A DNA stretch of 64,000 nucleotides, from NCBI RefSeq assembly GCF_001269385.1, contig NZ_CXOO01000023.1:20722-84721 (forward strand), read 5' to 3'. Below the pieces are notes generated by a model that made no database searches, was not told the DNA's origin, and saw nothing but the letters and a program-made list of their open reading frames with translations. Positions 33,676-43,158 of the stretch are shown one piece after another. Source of the stretch: Limnohabitans sp. DM1. Lineage in GTDB: Bacteria > Pseudomonadota > Gammaproteobacteria > Burkholderiales > Burkholderiaceae_C. The position numbers and the translations under genes were made by a program. Position 1 is the first letter of the stretch, and each line of letters starts with the position of its first letter.

Positions 33676-36417
33676 TCACCCTCGCCAAGGTTTAGCCATC
33701 ACCAACTCAATGTCCTTGCGCGAGAGCACTCTCGTGCATTGATCCCAAACTGGGGTGGCGTCGGTCACAGTTCGGCCCCAGGTCTCGTCAAAAATGTTGC
33801 CGGTTAAGTCCCGCATGTGCAGGTGGGTTTGCGCCATGGTTTGGAAGGCGGTGATGTCTTCGATCCAGTCGTCATCAATGCAATCGGGCAGCCCGCCGAA
33901 GATGTCGTAGGTGTCTTGCATCCGCTCTGACAAGGTGTTGTAAACGTCCTCGTCCCGAGTCTCGTGGTAGGTCAGGTTCAGCATGTCCACGCTGGTGCGG
34001 GCCTGGCCAAAGCGCTTGATGCGGCCCAGACGTTGCTCCAGGCGAGAAGGGTTCCACGGCAGGTCGATGTTGATCAGCGTGCCCAGCGTTTGCAAATTCA
34101 AGCCCTCGCAGGCTGCGTCGGTGGCCACCACCAGTTGCACTTCGCGGCTTTTCACCCGCTTTTTGATTTCTTCGCGCTTGAAGCTTTCAAACACACCGTT
34201 TCGGAACATGCCGCTGCGATCGGCACCGGCGTAAAGCGCCACCACCTTGTCCGGAAAGTCCTTGGTCAGCTCACTCGCCACCCAGTGCGCCGTGTCGTAA
34301 TACTGCGAAAAAATGATGCAACCCAGCTCGTGCCAGGGTTTGCCATCGCTTTCGTACTGGCTCAAAAACCAGCGCACGGCGTTCAGCTTTGGGTCCACCA
34401 GCGCTTTGCGGGCCAGCTCATCGCGGATCGCTTCCAGGCACTCCACTTCGTCGTCCGTCAAGGTTTGCAGCACGCCCAGCTCCAGCTTCTCGGCCTGCTC
34501 ATCGTCGGCGGTGTCATCCACGCGCCGCTCCAGCATGCGCTCCACCGTCATCAGGCCCGACATGAAGGACGAGCAAATGCGCTGCAAAAACACCGAGCGC
34601 AGCAACTGCGCACCGCGTGCCCGCTGGCTCAGCAGCTCAATGAAGTGCTCGGCCTCTTTGTAGGCCACACGAAAGGGGGCGTTGGTCATCAAGCCCTTGC
34701 CCTCAAAGGTCACGCCTCTGTAGCTGCCCAGCGGTAACTGCGGGTCCGGGTGCACATTCACTGCTATTCGGTCCAGCAGGTTCAAGTCTTCCAGCGAACG
34801 GCGTTTGCGCAGAACCACATGCCGCACAAAGGGGTTGTTGCGCCTGAAAAAATCCGTCTGCGTAGTGCGCTGCACATCCCGGCGGGTGAATGGCCCGAGG
34901 CTGGTCACCGATTCGGTCACAAGAAACTTTTTGTCGGCCAGGTTCAGTTCGTTGCGCACGCTGCGCACCAGTTGGTTGCAAGCCGCGTCCATCATGGGCG
35001 TGTCTTTGGCGGGTAAGGGCGCACGCAACAAATCCCAAGCCAGAAACTCATCCGCTGGCTTGGCTTCGCCAGTCACAAATGGGTGCGTCTCATCGCAAAA
35101 GCGCCAGCGCGAAGCCGAGTCGCGGCCCATCACATGGTCGGCACCTTGGTTCAGGATGGCCAGCAAATCCCACAGCTCACTCACTTGCGTCTGGATCGGC
35201 GTGGCCGTGCCCAAAATCACATGCTGGGCATTGCGTGCCATCTCCAGCATGAAGGCCAGCAAGTTGTTGGGCGGCGGCGTCTGTGCACCCAGCTGCCCTT
35301 TGCGCCGGGCCTTGTGGCTCTCGTCCAGTATCAAAGTGCCCAGCCGCAGTTTTTTGAGCACCTGGGCTTCGGGCGACTGGTGCACGATCAAACCCGTGGA
35401 CACGATCGCCACCTGATACGGGCAACGGGCAATGTCTTCTGCTCCCCGCGTCATGATCTTGCGGCCTTCTGGGTCCAGCCAAAGCTTTTGGTTGCTCACC
35501 CACACCGCGCTCGGAATGCCCAAGCGGTCTTTCAGTTCGGTTTGCCACTGCAGGGTCAATGTGGCTGGGCACAAAATCAGCACAGGGCCATCGCCCAACA
35601 GCGAGGCCACCAGCGCCGCCGTCGCCATCGACAGGGTTTTGCCCAGACCCACTTCGTCGGCGATCAGCAAGCGGGCTTTGCCGTAGATCTCGCGGTGCTG
35701 CAAAAACGTGGACACAAACGAACGCTGCCATGGTTGCAACTGCTCGCCGCCCCGGTAAATGGGCGACTCCACCATGGCCGCAGCGGGCACATCGGCGGCA
35801 GGCACCTGCGCCACCGTCACCACCTGCCGCTCGGCAATGCGGCCAATCTCCTGAATGATCACATCGGGCAGCGGAATGCTTTCTTTCCACAGCAGCTCAA
35901 ACTCCTCGTCCACCCAGTCGCACCCAGCGGGCGAGGTGTCTTCCCAAAGGATTTCGTAGTTGCTGGAAAAAGCCGACTTGCTCTCGTTGATGCTGCCCAA
36001 AAAGCTGGTGCGGCTGCCGTCTGCCAGGGTGATCACGCCCGCCTTGCCATGCAAAAACACCTTGTCTTTTGGGACCACCCGAATCTGCACCCGGCCATTG
36101 GTCAGCAAGGCGTACAGGCGCCTGTACTTTTCGGCGTGAAAGAACGCCTCGCCTTCAACCGGCTCCTGGTTCCAGCGTTCTTTCAGGGCCACGTCGCGGG
36201 CCGCTTGCGAGACCAGCACATCCTGCGGGTCCAGTTCGCTGTTGCAGACGATGCGCACGTCGGGGATGTTTTCAATCTGCTCGCCCACCAACTCCAAGAT
36301 AGACGAGCGGAAATAACCCGCGATGCGCTTGTAGGACTTGGCACCTTGCAAGCGATCGGCAAGAAACACCTTGCCCAGAGGCTGGCGCAACGAAGAAAAG
36401 CGCTGAATGGAAGTCAC
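33676..36417 (-). CDS. SNF2-type helicase with N-terminal PLD-like nuclease domain
   Basis: 913-residue protein. N-terminal phospholipase D-like domain (about 1-170) with LHGKAGVIT...FLGSINES, giving His123, Lys125 and Asn144 of an HKD-type site. SF2/SNF2 helicase core follows: Walker A ADEVGLGKT (253-261), DEAH-type box LILDESHK (near 370), GTATPIQ motif III, and C-terminal RecA fold with DAACEGLNLQ and RLEQRLGRIKRFGQ (motif VI). Such PLD-helicase fusions translocate on DNA in several defence systems (e.g. the drmD type in DISARM has a similar engine). Overlaps the GIY-YIG gene by four bases. Last conserved gene of the cassette. Confidence 0.9.
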   Translation of the reverse strand: MTSIQRFSSLRQPLGKVFLADRLQGAKSYKRIAGYFRSSILELVGEQIENIPDVRIVCNSELDPQDVLVSQAARDVALKERWNQEPVEGEAFFHAEKYRRLYALLTNGRVQIRVVPKDKVFLHGKAGVITLADGSRTSFLGSINESKSAFSSNYEILWEDTSPAGCDWVDEEFELLWKESIPLPDVIIQEIGRIAERQVVTVAQVPAADVPAAAMVESPIYRGGEQLQPWQRSFVSTFLQHREIYGKARLLIADEVGLGKTLSMATAALVASLLGDGPVLILCPATLTLQWQTELKDRLGIPSAVWVSNQKLWLDPEGRKIMTRGAEDIARCPYQVAIVSTGLIVHQSPEAQVLKKLRLGTLILDESHKARRKGQLGAQTPPPNNLLAFMLEMARNAQHVILGTATPIQTQVSELWDLLAILNQGADHVMGRDSASRWRFCDETHPFVTGEAKPADEFLAWDLLRAPLPAKDTPMMDAACNQLVRSVRNELNLADKKFLVTESVTSLGPFTRRDVQRTTQTDFFRRNNPFVRHVVLRKRRSLEDLNLLDRIAVNVHPDPQLPLGSYRGVTFEGKGLMTNAPFRVAYKEAEHFIELLSQRARGAQLLRSVFLQRICSSFMSGLMTVERMLERRVDDTADDEQAEKLELGVLQTLTDDEVECLEAIRDELARKALVDPKLNAVRWFLSQYESDGKPWHELGCIIFSQYYDTAHWVASELTKDFPDKVVALYAGADRSGMFRNGVFESFKREEIKKRVKSREVQLVVATDAACEGLNLQTLGTLINIDLPWNPSRLEQRLGRIKRFGQARTSVDMLNLTYHETRDEDVYNTLSERMQDTYDIFGGLPDCIDDDWIEDITAFQTMAQTHLHMRDLTGNIFDETWGRTVTDATPVWDQCTRVLSRKDIELVMAKPWRG

Positions 36418-37349
36418 GGTTTATCTTTGACTTCCCGGATGTAATCGCCAAGGGTTTTACTGCCGACATCCGCTTTCCACCAGTCTGAGCTGCTGGCACC
36501 GCCACGCACGATGGCAGCGGCGGCCGAACCAGACGAGAAAAATTGGTCTTGCGAAAAAGTCAATTGACCATTTATCACAACAAGGATTTCAGCATCCTGC
36601 AGCTGCTTTCTAAGCGCAGCGTAGTTTGGGTTGTGCAGCTCAAAACTGGCAGTGATGTCATTCACGGCTTGACTGTCTTTCAAGACGGTGACACCGTTTT
36701 CGGTGGTAACCAGCTTGGCCTTAATCCCTTTAGTGTTCAAGTTGAATTGAATTCCCTGTGGCAAGCTGGCATAAAGCTGAGCACGTTTACCAACAGATGC
36801 CTCGGCCAGCGCTTTTTCCTCTTGAATTGCTGCTGCCTCCTCTTCATCCTCATCCACTTCCAATTCATTTCTGAATTGCCAAAAGCCGAGGAGCGGCAGA
36901 GTCAGCAACATTTGCTGCAAGAAGTTTTCACAAAATGCCAGTTCCTCTTCAGAAAGCACAGGTGGCTTGGGCTGGTTGCCGTTCATCAACTCAACACGGC
37001 CCGCTTCTTTGGCCAAGCTGACCAGGCGGCTTTCGAGATGCTGAATGTGCGCCTTGTTCAGACGCCGACCTTCAGCCGTAAAGATCAAGCCACGGCGCCA
37101 AAAATCTTTGTTGGCCACATGGCTATCAATCCGTGCACCCACAGGGTCGCCCTCGCCGATGTACATCTTGCGGGCGCTGACCAGCAGGTAAACGGCAGGT
37201 TCCGAGTATTCCTTGCGACCTTTGACTTCACCCACCAGTTCACGCGGGAAGATGATGGCGCGACCTGTCCAATCGTCGCGTGAAGCCACGATGACACCAT
37301 CCGACGAACCAGAAGGTGCAAAGAGTTTTGTTGTAAATGGGCTGCTCAT
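36414..37349 (-). CDS. GIY-YIG nuclease-type protein with C-terminal DUF4357
   Basis: 311 residues. The N-terminal part reads as a GIY-YIG domain with the modified core AVYLLVS...KMYIGEGDPVGARIDSH, where Ile-Gly-Glu-Gly lies in the position of the second motif; a downstream Glu may be in NGNQPKPPVLSEEE. A coiled, acidic mid-region (EVDEDEEEAAAIQEEKA) precedes the tail FSSGSAAAAIVRGGASSSDW, typical of DUF4357. Function is presumed DNA binding or cleavage in the cassette. The ATG is ten bases downstream of the methylase stop; overlaps the helicase start. Confidence 0.82.
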   Translation of the reverse strand: MSSPFTTKLFAPSGSSDGVIVASRDDWTGRAIIFPRELVGEVKGRKEYSEPAVYLLVSARKMYIGEGDPVGARIDSHVANKDFWRRGLIFTAEGRRLNKAHIQHLESRLVSLAKEAGRVELMNGNQPKPPVLSEEELAFCENFLQQMLLTLPLLGFWQFRNELEVDEDEEEAAAIQEEKALAEASVGKRAQLYASLPQGIQFNLNTKGIKAKLVTTENGVTVLKDSQAVNDITASFELHNPNYAALRKQLQDAEILVVINGQLTFSQDQFFSSGSAAAAIVRGGASSSDWWKADVGSKTLGDYIREVKDKP

Positions 37350-37358
37350 GGTTTTCCT

Positions 37359-40300
37359 TTAAGTACCTTCTTGACGGATCAAATCGCGCAGCACGCGGGC
37401 GTTGCTGCTTTCTTCGGGGCGCAGGGCGGCGGTTTTTTGGCTGATGTAGTCGGCCATGGCCACCATGCGGTCGCGCTCGGGGTAGAAGCGGGGCACCAGA
37501 TCGCGCAGCTGGTGCAACACGTCTGTCGGTTCCACCTTGCCTGCTTGCAGCAGGTGCACGGCATACAGCACGCTGCGCAATACGGTGGGGCCAAACTCGT
37601 CGGTGGCGTTCATACCGCGCTGGCCCAGTTGGGCAGCGCTTTTCAGGCTGGCTTTGTTGGCACGCACTTCGCCCATGACTTCGTCGCGCTGGCGCACCTT
37701 GAAGGCCTTGGCAAAGTTGTCGTAGTTGGACAGCACATGCAGGCCCTTGGCTTCCATGTCGAGCATCTTGAGGTAGAAGCGTTCGATGCCTGTGCAGGCT
37801 TCCCACACCCGGGCGTTCATGCCCTCGGGCAGCAGGTAGCCGTTGGCGATGTCCACCGCAAACTCGATGAGGTCATCGACCATGGTTTTCTGGCCCTTGA
37901 TGCGGGGGCGCAGGGCTTCGCTGGGCATGTCGTTGCCGTCGATGGTCTGGTAGCGGGTGAGCACGCGCAGCGCGGCGGCGTAGCCGGCCATTTGCAGGTC
38001 GGCATCTTCAAACAGGTTTTCGTCGTGGTAGAGGTCTTTCACGTCCTTGCTCAGGCCAGTTAGCAAAGCCACCTGGTTCTTCACCTCGTCGGCCAGCTCG
38101 TAGGCCAGTTCGTCGCGGGCGGTGTCCTGCGCCTGGGTTCGCTTGCGCAGAACCAGCAAGATGGTGCCTTTCACGTACTGGCCATCACGCAGGGCGCTGT
38201 CGGTTTCGGTCACCACGTACCAAGCGGCCGTGACCTGCAGGCCACTGGCCCAGACGATGTTGGCCATGTCGGCCCAGATCGACTCGGACTGGTGCGTGAA
38301 CATGATGATCTGCAAGCCGTTGTCGGGCATGCACTCGGCCATGCGTTTGTAAGCGTCCACCATGCTGATTTTGAAATCATGGTCTTCGCCTTTGATGGCC
38401 ATGCTGCGCCGGCTGTCCCACACCCAATTGGCAAATTCAGGATGTGCATTTTTTCTAAGCCATGCAATGAAAAACTCTAAGATTTCTTCATATTTAACAG
38501 CGTCACCGTATGGCGGATCAGTTACAAAAATATCGGCATTGAAGTCAATATTGGCTGCTGGCAGTGGTTTGATGAAATGTTCCGATAGAGTAGGAAAATT
38601 TGCTGTTTTGCTTGCAAGACTATTCAGTGTGTATGTGCTTGAGCGTGTTCCGTAATTTAGAAGCGTGTTGAGTGCTTGGTTGTCAAAAACCGCTTGCACG
38701 CAGCCACCACCGCCGCTACCGTTATCCCATCGGCTTAGTCTTGAGTTTTGATTGAGGCTCTTAGCCATGCTGATTTTTTCAATTGCAGTACTGTTTGCAT
38801 TGATTAAGCTTGCAAGCAACAACTGCCTTGGATTGAACAAATGGTGCCAATGCGTCCAACCGCGTTCCCGATAGAGCCGTTCGGTTTCATCCCCCTTTTC
38901 AATCCGCATGTCCGGCAGCCAGCCCTTGGCTTGCCACTCGGCTAGGTGCTTTTGTATGTAATTTGTGACCTTGGCCTCGCGGGCTTCGTCTTCGGGGGTC
39001 ACGCTGCGGAATTCGGTTTCGGGGCGGCTGCTGCCGTCGTCCTTGATCCATTGCACGGCGTACAGACGCTCGTTGAAGATGTCGTTGTCGCGGAACACCA
39101 CGTCTGACACGCTCCACTGGCGAAGGCGGTTTTTGTTGACGCGCACACCGTCCACCACTTCGCTGTAGTCGCCCCGGATTGTGCTGATTTTGGTGCGGTG
39201 CTCCACACCATCGACGGTGTGCACCACGCACTGATCTTGGTAGCTGCCTTTCTCGGCGGCTTTCATTTGTTTATCGCTGGCGTTGCTGGTCAGCTCAATC
39301 TTGTAACGCTTGTGGGCAGCGTCGGGCACCAACTTGGCCACCACGCGTTTGCCCTTGCTCACCACCAAGGTGGGCAGCACGGGCACCTTCCAGCCCGTCT
39401 CGGGGCAGGTGACTTCCAGGCAATACAGGTACACCTTGCCACGCCAGCCTTTGCCTTTTGGTGCGCCATCGGTCTCGATGCCCAGGGCGTCGATCTCTTC
39501 TTTGACTTTTTTGACCAGGGCCTTTTGCCCGGCTTCGATTTGCAGACGCTTTTCTGGGCTGGCCCCCACGATGTTGAAGGCACCCCAGGTGAGCATGCAG
39601 GCCACGGGGTTGAGGTCGGAGGCGTACACGTCGCAGCCCAGGCGGGCGGCTTCAAAAGGGATTTGGCCAGACCCCGAAAAGGTGTCTCCCACCTTGGGAC
39701 GGCGGCCAAAACGCATGATGCCCAGCTGCTCCACCAACTCGGGGAAGTTGCTGGCCTGTGTGCCCAAGTGAGCGTTCACGTGGGGCCAAATGTGGGTGTG
39801 CACGGTGTCGGCGATTTCTTCGGCCCGCAGGACGTTGCTGGCGGTTTGGCGGTAAGGCTGCTGGGGCAACAGCTGGACTGCCAGGGCGTGTTTTTGGTCT
39901 TCGGTGAGGTCATTGCGCCACCTCAAGCGGATGGGGACGGTCTTGCCTTTGTCGTTTTCGTATTCGTAATCGTCCAGATCAAAGGGCGCTGATGTGGGTA
40001 GGCCGCTGCGGGCCTCTTCGGGGTTGGTGGTGAACCATTGCCAGACATCGTCGATGTCCAGTTGCGCCACGATGTCTTTGGGCTTGGGCAGGCCATTGCG
40101 TTTAGACAAGCTGGTGTCGTCCATGGCCATGAGCAGCTCGAAAATTTCGAGGTCGGCTTTGGGGTTGTCGGTGGCGGGCAACAGGGCACCCAGCACGCAG
40201 GCACGGTTGAGTACCAGGGGTTTGCGGCCTTTCCAGTAAGAGCCCAACGCGGTCAGCGTTTGGCCCGATCCGGCCATGCGCTCTTTGTACACGTCGATGG

Positions 40301-40406
40301 ACAAGCGCTGCACGGGCAGCAGCTGTTCGATCAGGGCGGGGGCGTGTTGCAGGCTGAAGGGGGTGACGTTGTGCGCGGCTGGCGTTGGGCTGGCTTGGGT
40401 GTTCAT
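37359..40406 (-). CDS. DUF1156-family adenine-specific DNA methylase
   Basis: 1015-residue amino-methyltransferase of the DUF1156/COG1743 family. The SAM-binding motif I is GDTFSGSGQIPFEAARLGCD (about 240) and the catalytic motif IV is VTDPPYGDAVKYEEI (about 629), so the active site looks intact. The N-terminal 200 residues contain the DUF1156 region (KGRKPLVLNRACVLGALLPA, NPKADLEIFE). Presumed to mark host DNA at adenines so that the partner helicase and nuclease proteins spare it. Overlaps DUF3780 by four bases at its start. Confidence 0.92.
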   Translation of the reverse strand: MNTQASPTPAAHNVTPFSLQHAPALIEQLLPVQRLSIDVYKERMAGSGQTLTALGSYWKGRKPLVLNRACVLGALLPATDNPKADLEIFELLMAMDDTSLSKRNGLPKPKDIVAQLDIDDVWQWFTTNPEEARSGLPTSAPFDLDDYEYENDKGKTVPIRLRWRNDLTEDQKHALAVQLLPQQPYRQTASNVLRAEEIADTVHTHIWPHVNAHLGTQASNFPELVEQLGIMRFGRRPKVGDTFSGSGQIPFEAARLGCDVYASDLNPVACMLTWGAFNIVGASPEKRLQIEAGQKALVKKVKEEIDALGIETDGAPKGKGWRGKVYLYCLEVTCPETGWKVPVLPTLVVSKGKRVVAKLVPDAAHKRYKIELTSNASDKQMKAAEKGSYQDQCVVHTVDGVEHRTKISTIRGDYSEVVDGVRVNKNRLRQWSVSDVVFRDNDIFNERLYAVQWIKDDGSSRPETEFRSVTPEDEAREAKVTNYIQKHLAEWQAKGWLPDMRIEKGDETERLYRERGWTHWHHLFNPRQLLLASLINANSTAIEKISMAKSLNQNSRLSRWDNGSGGGGCVQAVFDNQALNTLLNYGTRSSTYTLNSLASKTANFPTLSEHFIKPLPAANIDFNADIFVTDPPYGDAVKYEEILEFFIAWLRKNAHPEFANWVWDSRRSMAIKGEDHDFKISMVDAYKRMAECMPDNGLQIIMFTHQSESIWADMANIVWASGLQVTAAWYVVTETDSALRDGQYVKGTILLVLRKRTQAQDTARDELAYELADEVKNQVALLTGLSKDVKDLYHDENLFEDADLQMAGYAAALRVLTRYQTIDGNDMPSEALRPRIKGQKTMVDDLIEFAVDIANGYLLPEGMNARVWEACTGIERFYLKMLDMEAKGLHVLSNYDNFAKAFKVRQRDEVMGEVRANKASLKSAAQLGQRGMNATDEFGPTVLRSVLYAVHLLQAGKVEPTDVLHQLRDLVPRFYPERDRMVAMADYISQKTAALRPEESSNARVLRDLIRQEGT

Positions 40407-41173
40407 CGTGGCGTGTCAAAAAGACTGAAGGTTTGCGGCGTGTCCATGAGCTGGCGCTGGCCGCTCATGCCGATGTCGGAGAGGGCGTGGAACAAGGCTT
40501 TGCGCCAGCCGCGTTCGCCGTCTTGCGCCTGGCCGCCTTGGGCGGCGGTCATGGCGTACAACCACCAGCGTTCTTCGGGGCGCAGCGTAGTCCACCGCAG
40601 GCAGATGGCATCAAGTTGTTCTGGATGCGCGTGTTCGGCAGCCCATAGCAACACGCACAACTCTTTGCCCAACATGCGGTCGAGCAGGGTTTCGCCGATG
40701 TTCCATTTGCCAATACTGGCCTTGCGTTCACGCAATCGCGCGTTGAAGTCTTTGAGCGCAGCTTCACCCAAGGGCTTCCAGTGTCTGCGGGGAAAGCAGG
40801 CGCGGGTTTCGCGCTCGGGCATGCCGTTCAGGCCCGCCAGGTAGCCAAATTCTTCGGTCAGGACCACATCACCCGCATTGCCTGCGGGCAGGTCCAACTT
40901 GAACACATGCGCACCAAAGGCGGCGCTGGCCCCAAAGCCTGTGAGCTTGATGGTGGGGGCCACGGTGGTTTTGCGCGGGGTGGCGATTTTGTTGGCAGCA
41001 GGTTCACCTTGGCTGGCTTGTGCCGTGGTGGTCGCAGCCTTGGGGGCTGCCACTGTTGTGGTGGTCGGTGTTGGCTGGGTTTTGGCCACTTTGCGCACCG
41101 TGAGGATTTTTCGCCCTAAGGGGGCCGGGGCTTGCAGGCCGGCACTGTGGGTGCTGCTGGTGGGGGTGTTCAT
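40403..41173 (-). CDS. DUF3780 domain protein
   Basis: 256 residues: a Thr/Ala/Pro/Lys-rich disordered N-terminus (about 1-75) and a C-terminal globular domain with FGAHVFKLDLPAGNAGDVVL and RWTTLRPEERWWLYAMTAA, as in DUF3780. This family is mostly seen between DUF499 ATPases and DUF1156 methylases. No catalytic motif is evident; it may be an adaptor. Start ATG 41173 overlaps the DUF499 stop by ATGA; an upstream GTG in the same frame is rejected. Confidence 0.85.
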   Translation of the reverse strand: MNTPTSSTHSAGLQAPAPLGRKILTVRKVAKTQPTPTTTTVAAPKAATTTAQASQGEPAANKIATPRKTTVAPTIKLTGFGASAAFGAHVFKLDLPAGNAGDVVLTEEFGYLAGLNGMPERETRACFPRRHWKPLGEAALKDFNARLRERKASIGKWNIGETLLDRMLGKELCVLLWAAEHAHPEQLDAICLRWTTLRPEERWWLYAMTAAQGGQAQDGERGWRKALFHALSDIGMSGQRQLMDTPQTFSLFDTPR

Positions 41174-43023
41174 ATGGCTCTGCACTGCCCGGTGTAGTTG
41201 AAGTCAAAGGCCTGGGCAAAGTCTTTGAGGTCTTGGCCGCTTTGGAATTGCGCCCGGAAGCCCATGGTTATGGCGGTGGTGGGCTGGAAGTTTTGCACCA
41301 GGTTTTGCAGCGCCTGCGTGACTTGCTCGGCGCTGAGGTCTTGGCCCGCGATGGCGAACTGGCCAAACGCGTTGCCTTCGCTGATGCGCAGTTCCACCTC
41401 GGTGAAGACGATGTTTCGCTCTTTGGCTTTGTCGAGCGCGGCGAACACCTTGTCGCGGGCGTTGAATTGGGCGTTGTTTTGGGTGGGCCAGGCCACGGGC
41501 TGCGTGAGCGGCAGGGTGTCTGTCTCTGTGGTGTCGGTGCCAGTGCCCGTGTGCAGTTTGGGGATGGTGAAGTCACCTTTGGCTTCGATGTTGTCGGCCT
41601 GCGCAAACACCAGCAGCTTGCAGCCTTCGGCACCGACCTGGAAGGGGGCGCTGTAGTCGGTGCCGTTGCGTGGCTCCACACCGTTGAGGGTGTAGCGCAG
41701 CGCGTCGGTGCGTGGCAGCGCCTTGAGGGTGACGGTGCGCTGGCCTTGCACGGGTTCCGACAAGTGCCACTGGATGTTCAGCTTATTGGTCCAGATGTAG
41801 GGCGGGGCTGATGGGCACTGGCCAGAGCTGTCTATGGCCAAGAAGGCCACGCGCAACGCGCTGGTTTTGAGTGTGTCGTCGGTCAGGCGCGGGCTGGCGT
41901 CGGAGACTTCGCCGTCTTCGGCGTAGTGGATGCGGGTGGTGGCGGCTTTGGCGTTCAACACGCTGACCGACAAGGTGGTGACGCCTTGGTCGTCCATGCG
42001 GCCCACGGGGCTGACTTGCACGCTGGCTTGCTTGGGCTTGGGTTTTTTGGTCACATGGCCGTTGCCCAGGTCTTCCCATTTGCCTTCGGTGCAGGCACGG
42101 GTTTTGATGCGCTCCAGATCACCCGCAGGCAAAAAGTACATGGAGCAATCGGTCTGCGCTTTGTCCTTGATGTCGGCCCAGGAGGCTTCGTCTTGCTGGC
42201 CAAACAGGCGCTCGATGCGGCTGCGCACGGCGTTGAATTTGGTCGCATCTTGCCAGTCGAGGTAGAGCTTGACGGGGTCTTTGGTCAGGGTGAGTTCAAC
42301 GCGGGCTTCGCCGTCGCTGGAGTTTTCGGCCTGCTCCAGGTTTTTGGCCTGCAGCATGGGTTTGCCTTGGCCCACTTGAAATGGGAAGAGCAGTTTGTCA
42401 AACAGGGTTTTGATGACGCCTGTGAAGCTCAGCTCGAACTGTTTTTGCAGCTCCTGAAAGTCTGCCCACTGCGGGCCTGTGGGTTCGATCTTGCGCTGGG
42501 CAATGGCTTGCTCGGCGGCGTAGACCATGCGGGCAGATTCTTGGAGTTTGCCCATTTCAAACGAGCGCTCGCCCGAGAGCACCAGCAGGTTGTTGCGGCG
42601 GGTGATGCCGTCGCTGAAGATGTTGCCGATTTCTTCGGGCGGCAGGTTGGAGTTGGGCGGCACGATGGCGAGTACGCGGTGCGTGGCCACGGCAGCTTGG
42701 ATTTCGTCGATCTTGGGCAGGGCCAGCACTTTGCTGTAGGCCGATTTGCGCCGAGGCTCGTACATCTGAGTCAAGCGGTTGGCGATCAGCTCGTTGACTT
42801 TGGGGTCGGGTGCACGTTCGGCCAAGCCCGCCAGCATCTTGGTGAGGTTTTCGAGCTTGTCGAAGTAGATGCGGCCTTCACCCGTTTTGTGCATGTACCA
42901 GGCCGACTTTTGCAGGTCTTCCAGCGCGGCTTCAAAAAAGCTCAGGTCCACGTTGGGGGCAGCCAGGCATTCCAGCGTTTCGGATTTGGTGAGGCCTTTG
43001 ACCGGGTTGAGCGCGGTGGACAT
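41170..43023 (-). CDS. DUF499 ATPase, C-terminal part (interrupted gene)
   Basis: 617-residue frame starting at the first ATG after an in-frame TAG at 43161-43159. It is in the same frame as the 43159-44286 ORF, and the 45 codons between the TAG and this ATG read as good protein (QISRLEIAVSRDIYG...), so this is the rest of one DUF499/COG1483 protein of about 1040 residues. C-terminal features include FQPTTAITMGFRAQF and a beta-rich region with RIHYAEDGEVSD. Whether it is made separately, by readthrough, or not at all cannot be told. Overlaps DUF3780 by ATGA. Confidence 0.75.
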   Translation of the reverse strand: MSTALNPVKGLTKSETLECLAAPNVDLSFFEAALEDLQKSAWYMHKTGEGRIYFDKLENLTKMLAGLAERAPDPKVNELIANRLTQMYEPRRKSAYSKVLALPKIDEIQAAVATHRVLAIVPPNSNLPPEEIGNIFSDGITRRNNLLVLSGERSFEMGKLQESARMVYAAEQAIAQRKIEPTGPQWADFQELQKQFELSFTGVIKTLFDKLLFPFQVGQGKPMLQAKNLEQAENSSDGEARVELTLTKDPVKLYLDWQDATKFNAVRSRIERLFGQQDEASWADIKDKAQTDCSMYFLPAGDLERIKTRACTEGKWEDLGNGHVTKKPKPKQASVQVSPVGRMDDQGVTTLSVSVLNAKAATTRIHYAEDGEVSDASPRLTDDTLKTSALRVAFLAIDSSGQCPSAPPYIWTNKLNIQWHLSEPVQGQRTVTLKALPRTDALRYTLNGVEPRNGTDYSAPFQVGAEGCKLLVFAQADNIEAKGDFTIPKLHTGTGTDTTETDTLPLTQPVAWPTQNNAQFNARDKVFAALDKAKERNIVFTEVELRISEGNAFGQFAIAGQDLSAEQVTQALQNLVQNFQPTTAITMGFRAQFQSGQDLKDFAQAFDFNYTGQCRAI

Positions 43024-43158
43024 GCTGGAGATCAGCAGCAGGTTGGCGACTTGGGTGGCGGCGTCGTTGCCCGTGTTGGCATCGATGATTTGGGCATGGG
43101 CGCTGCCGTCGGTGCCGTAGATGTCGCGGGAGACAGCGATCTCCAGGCGGGAGATTTG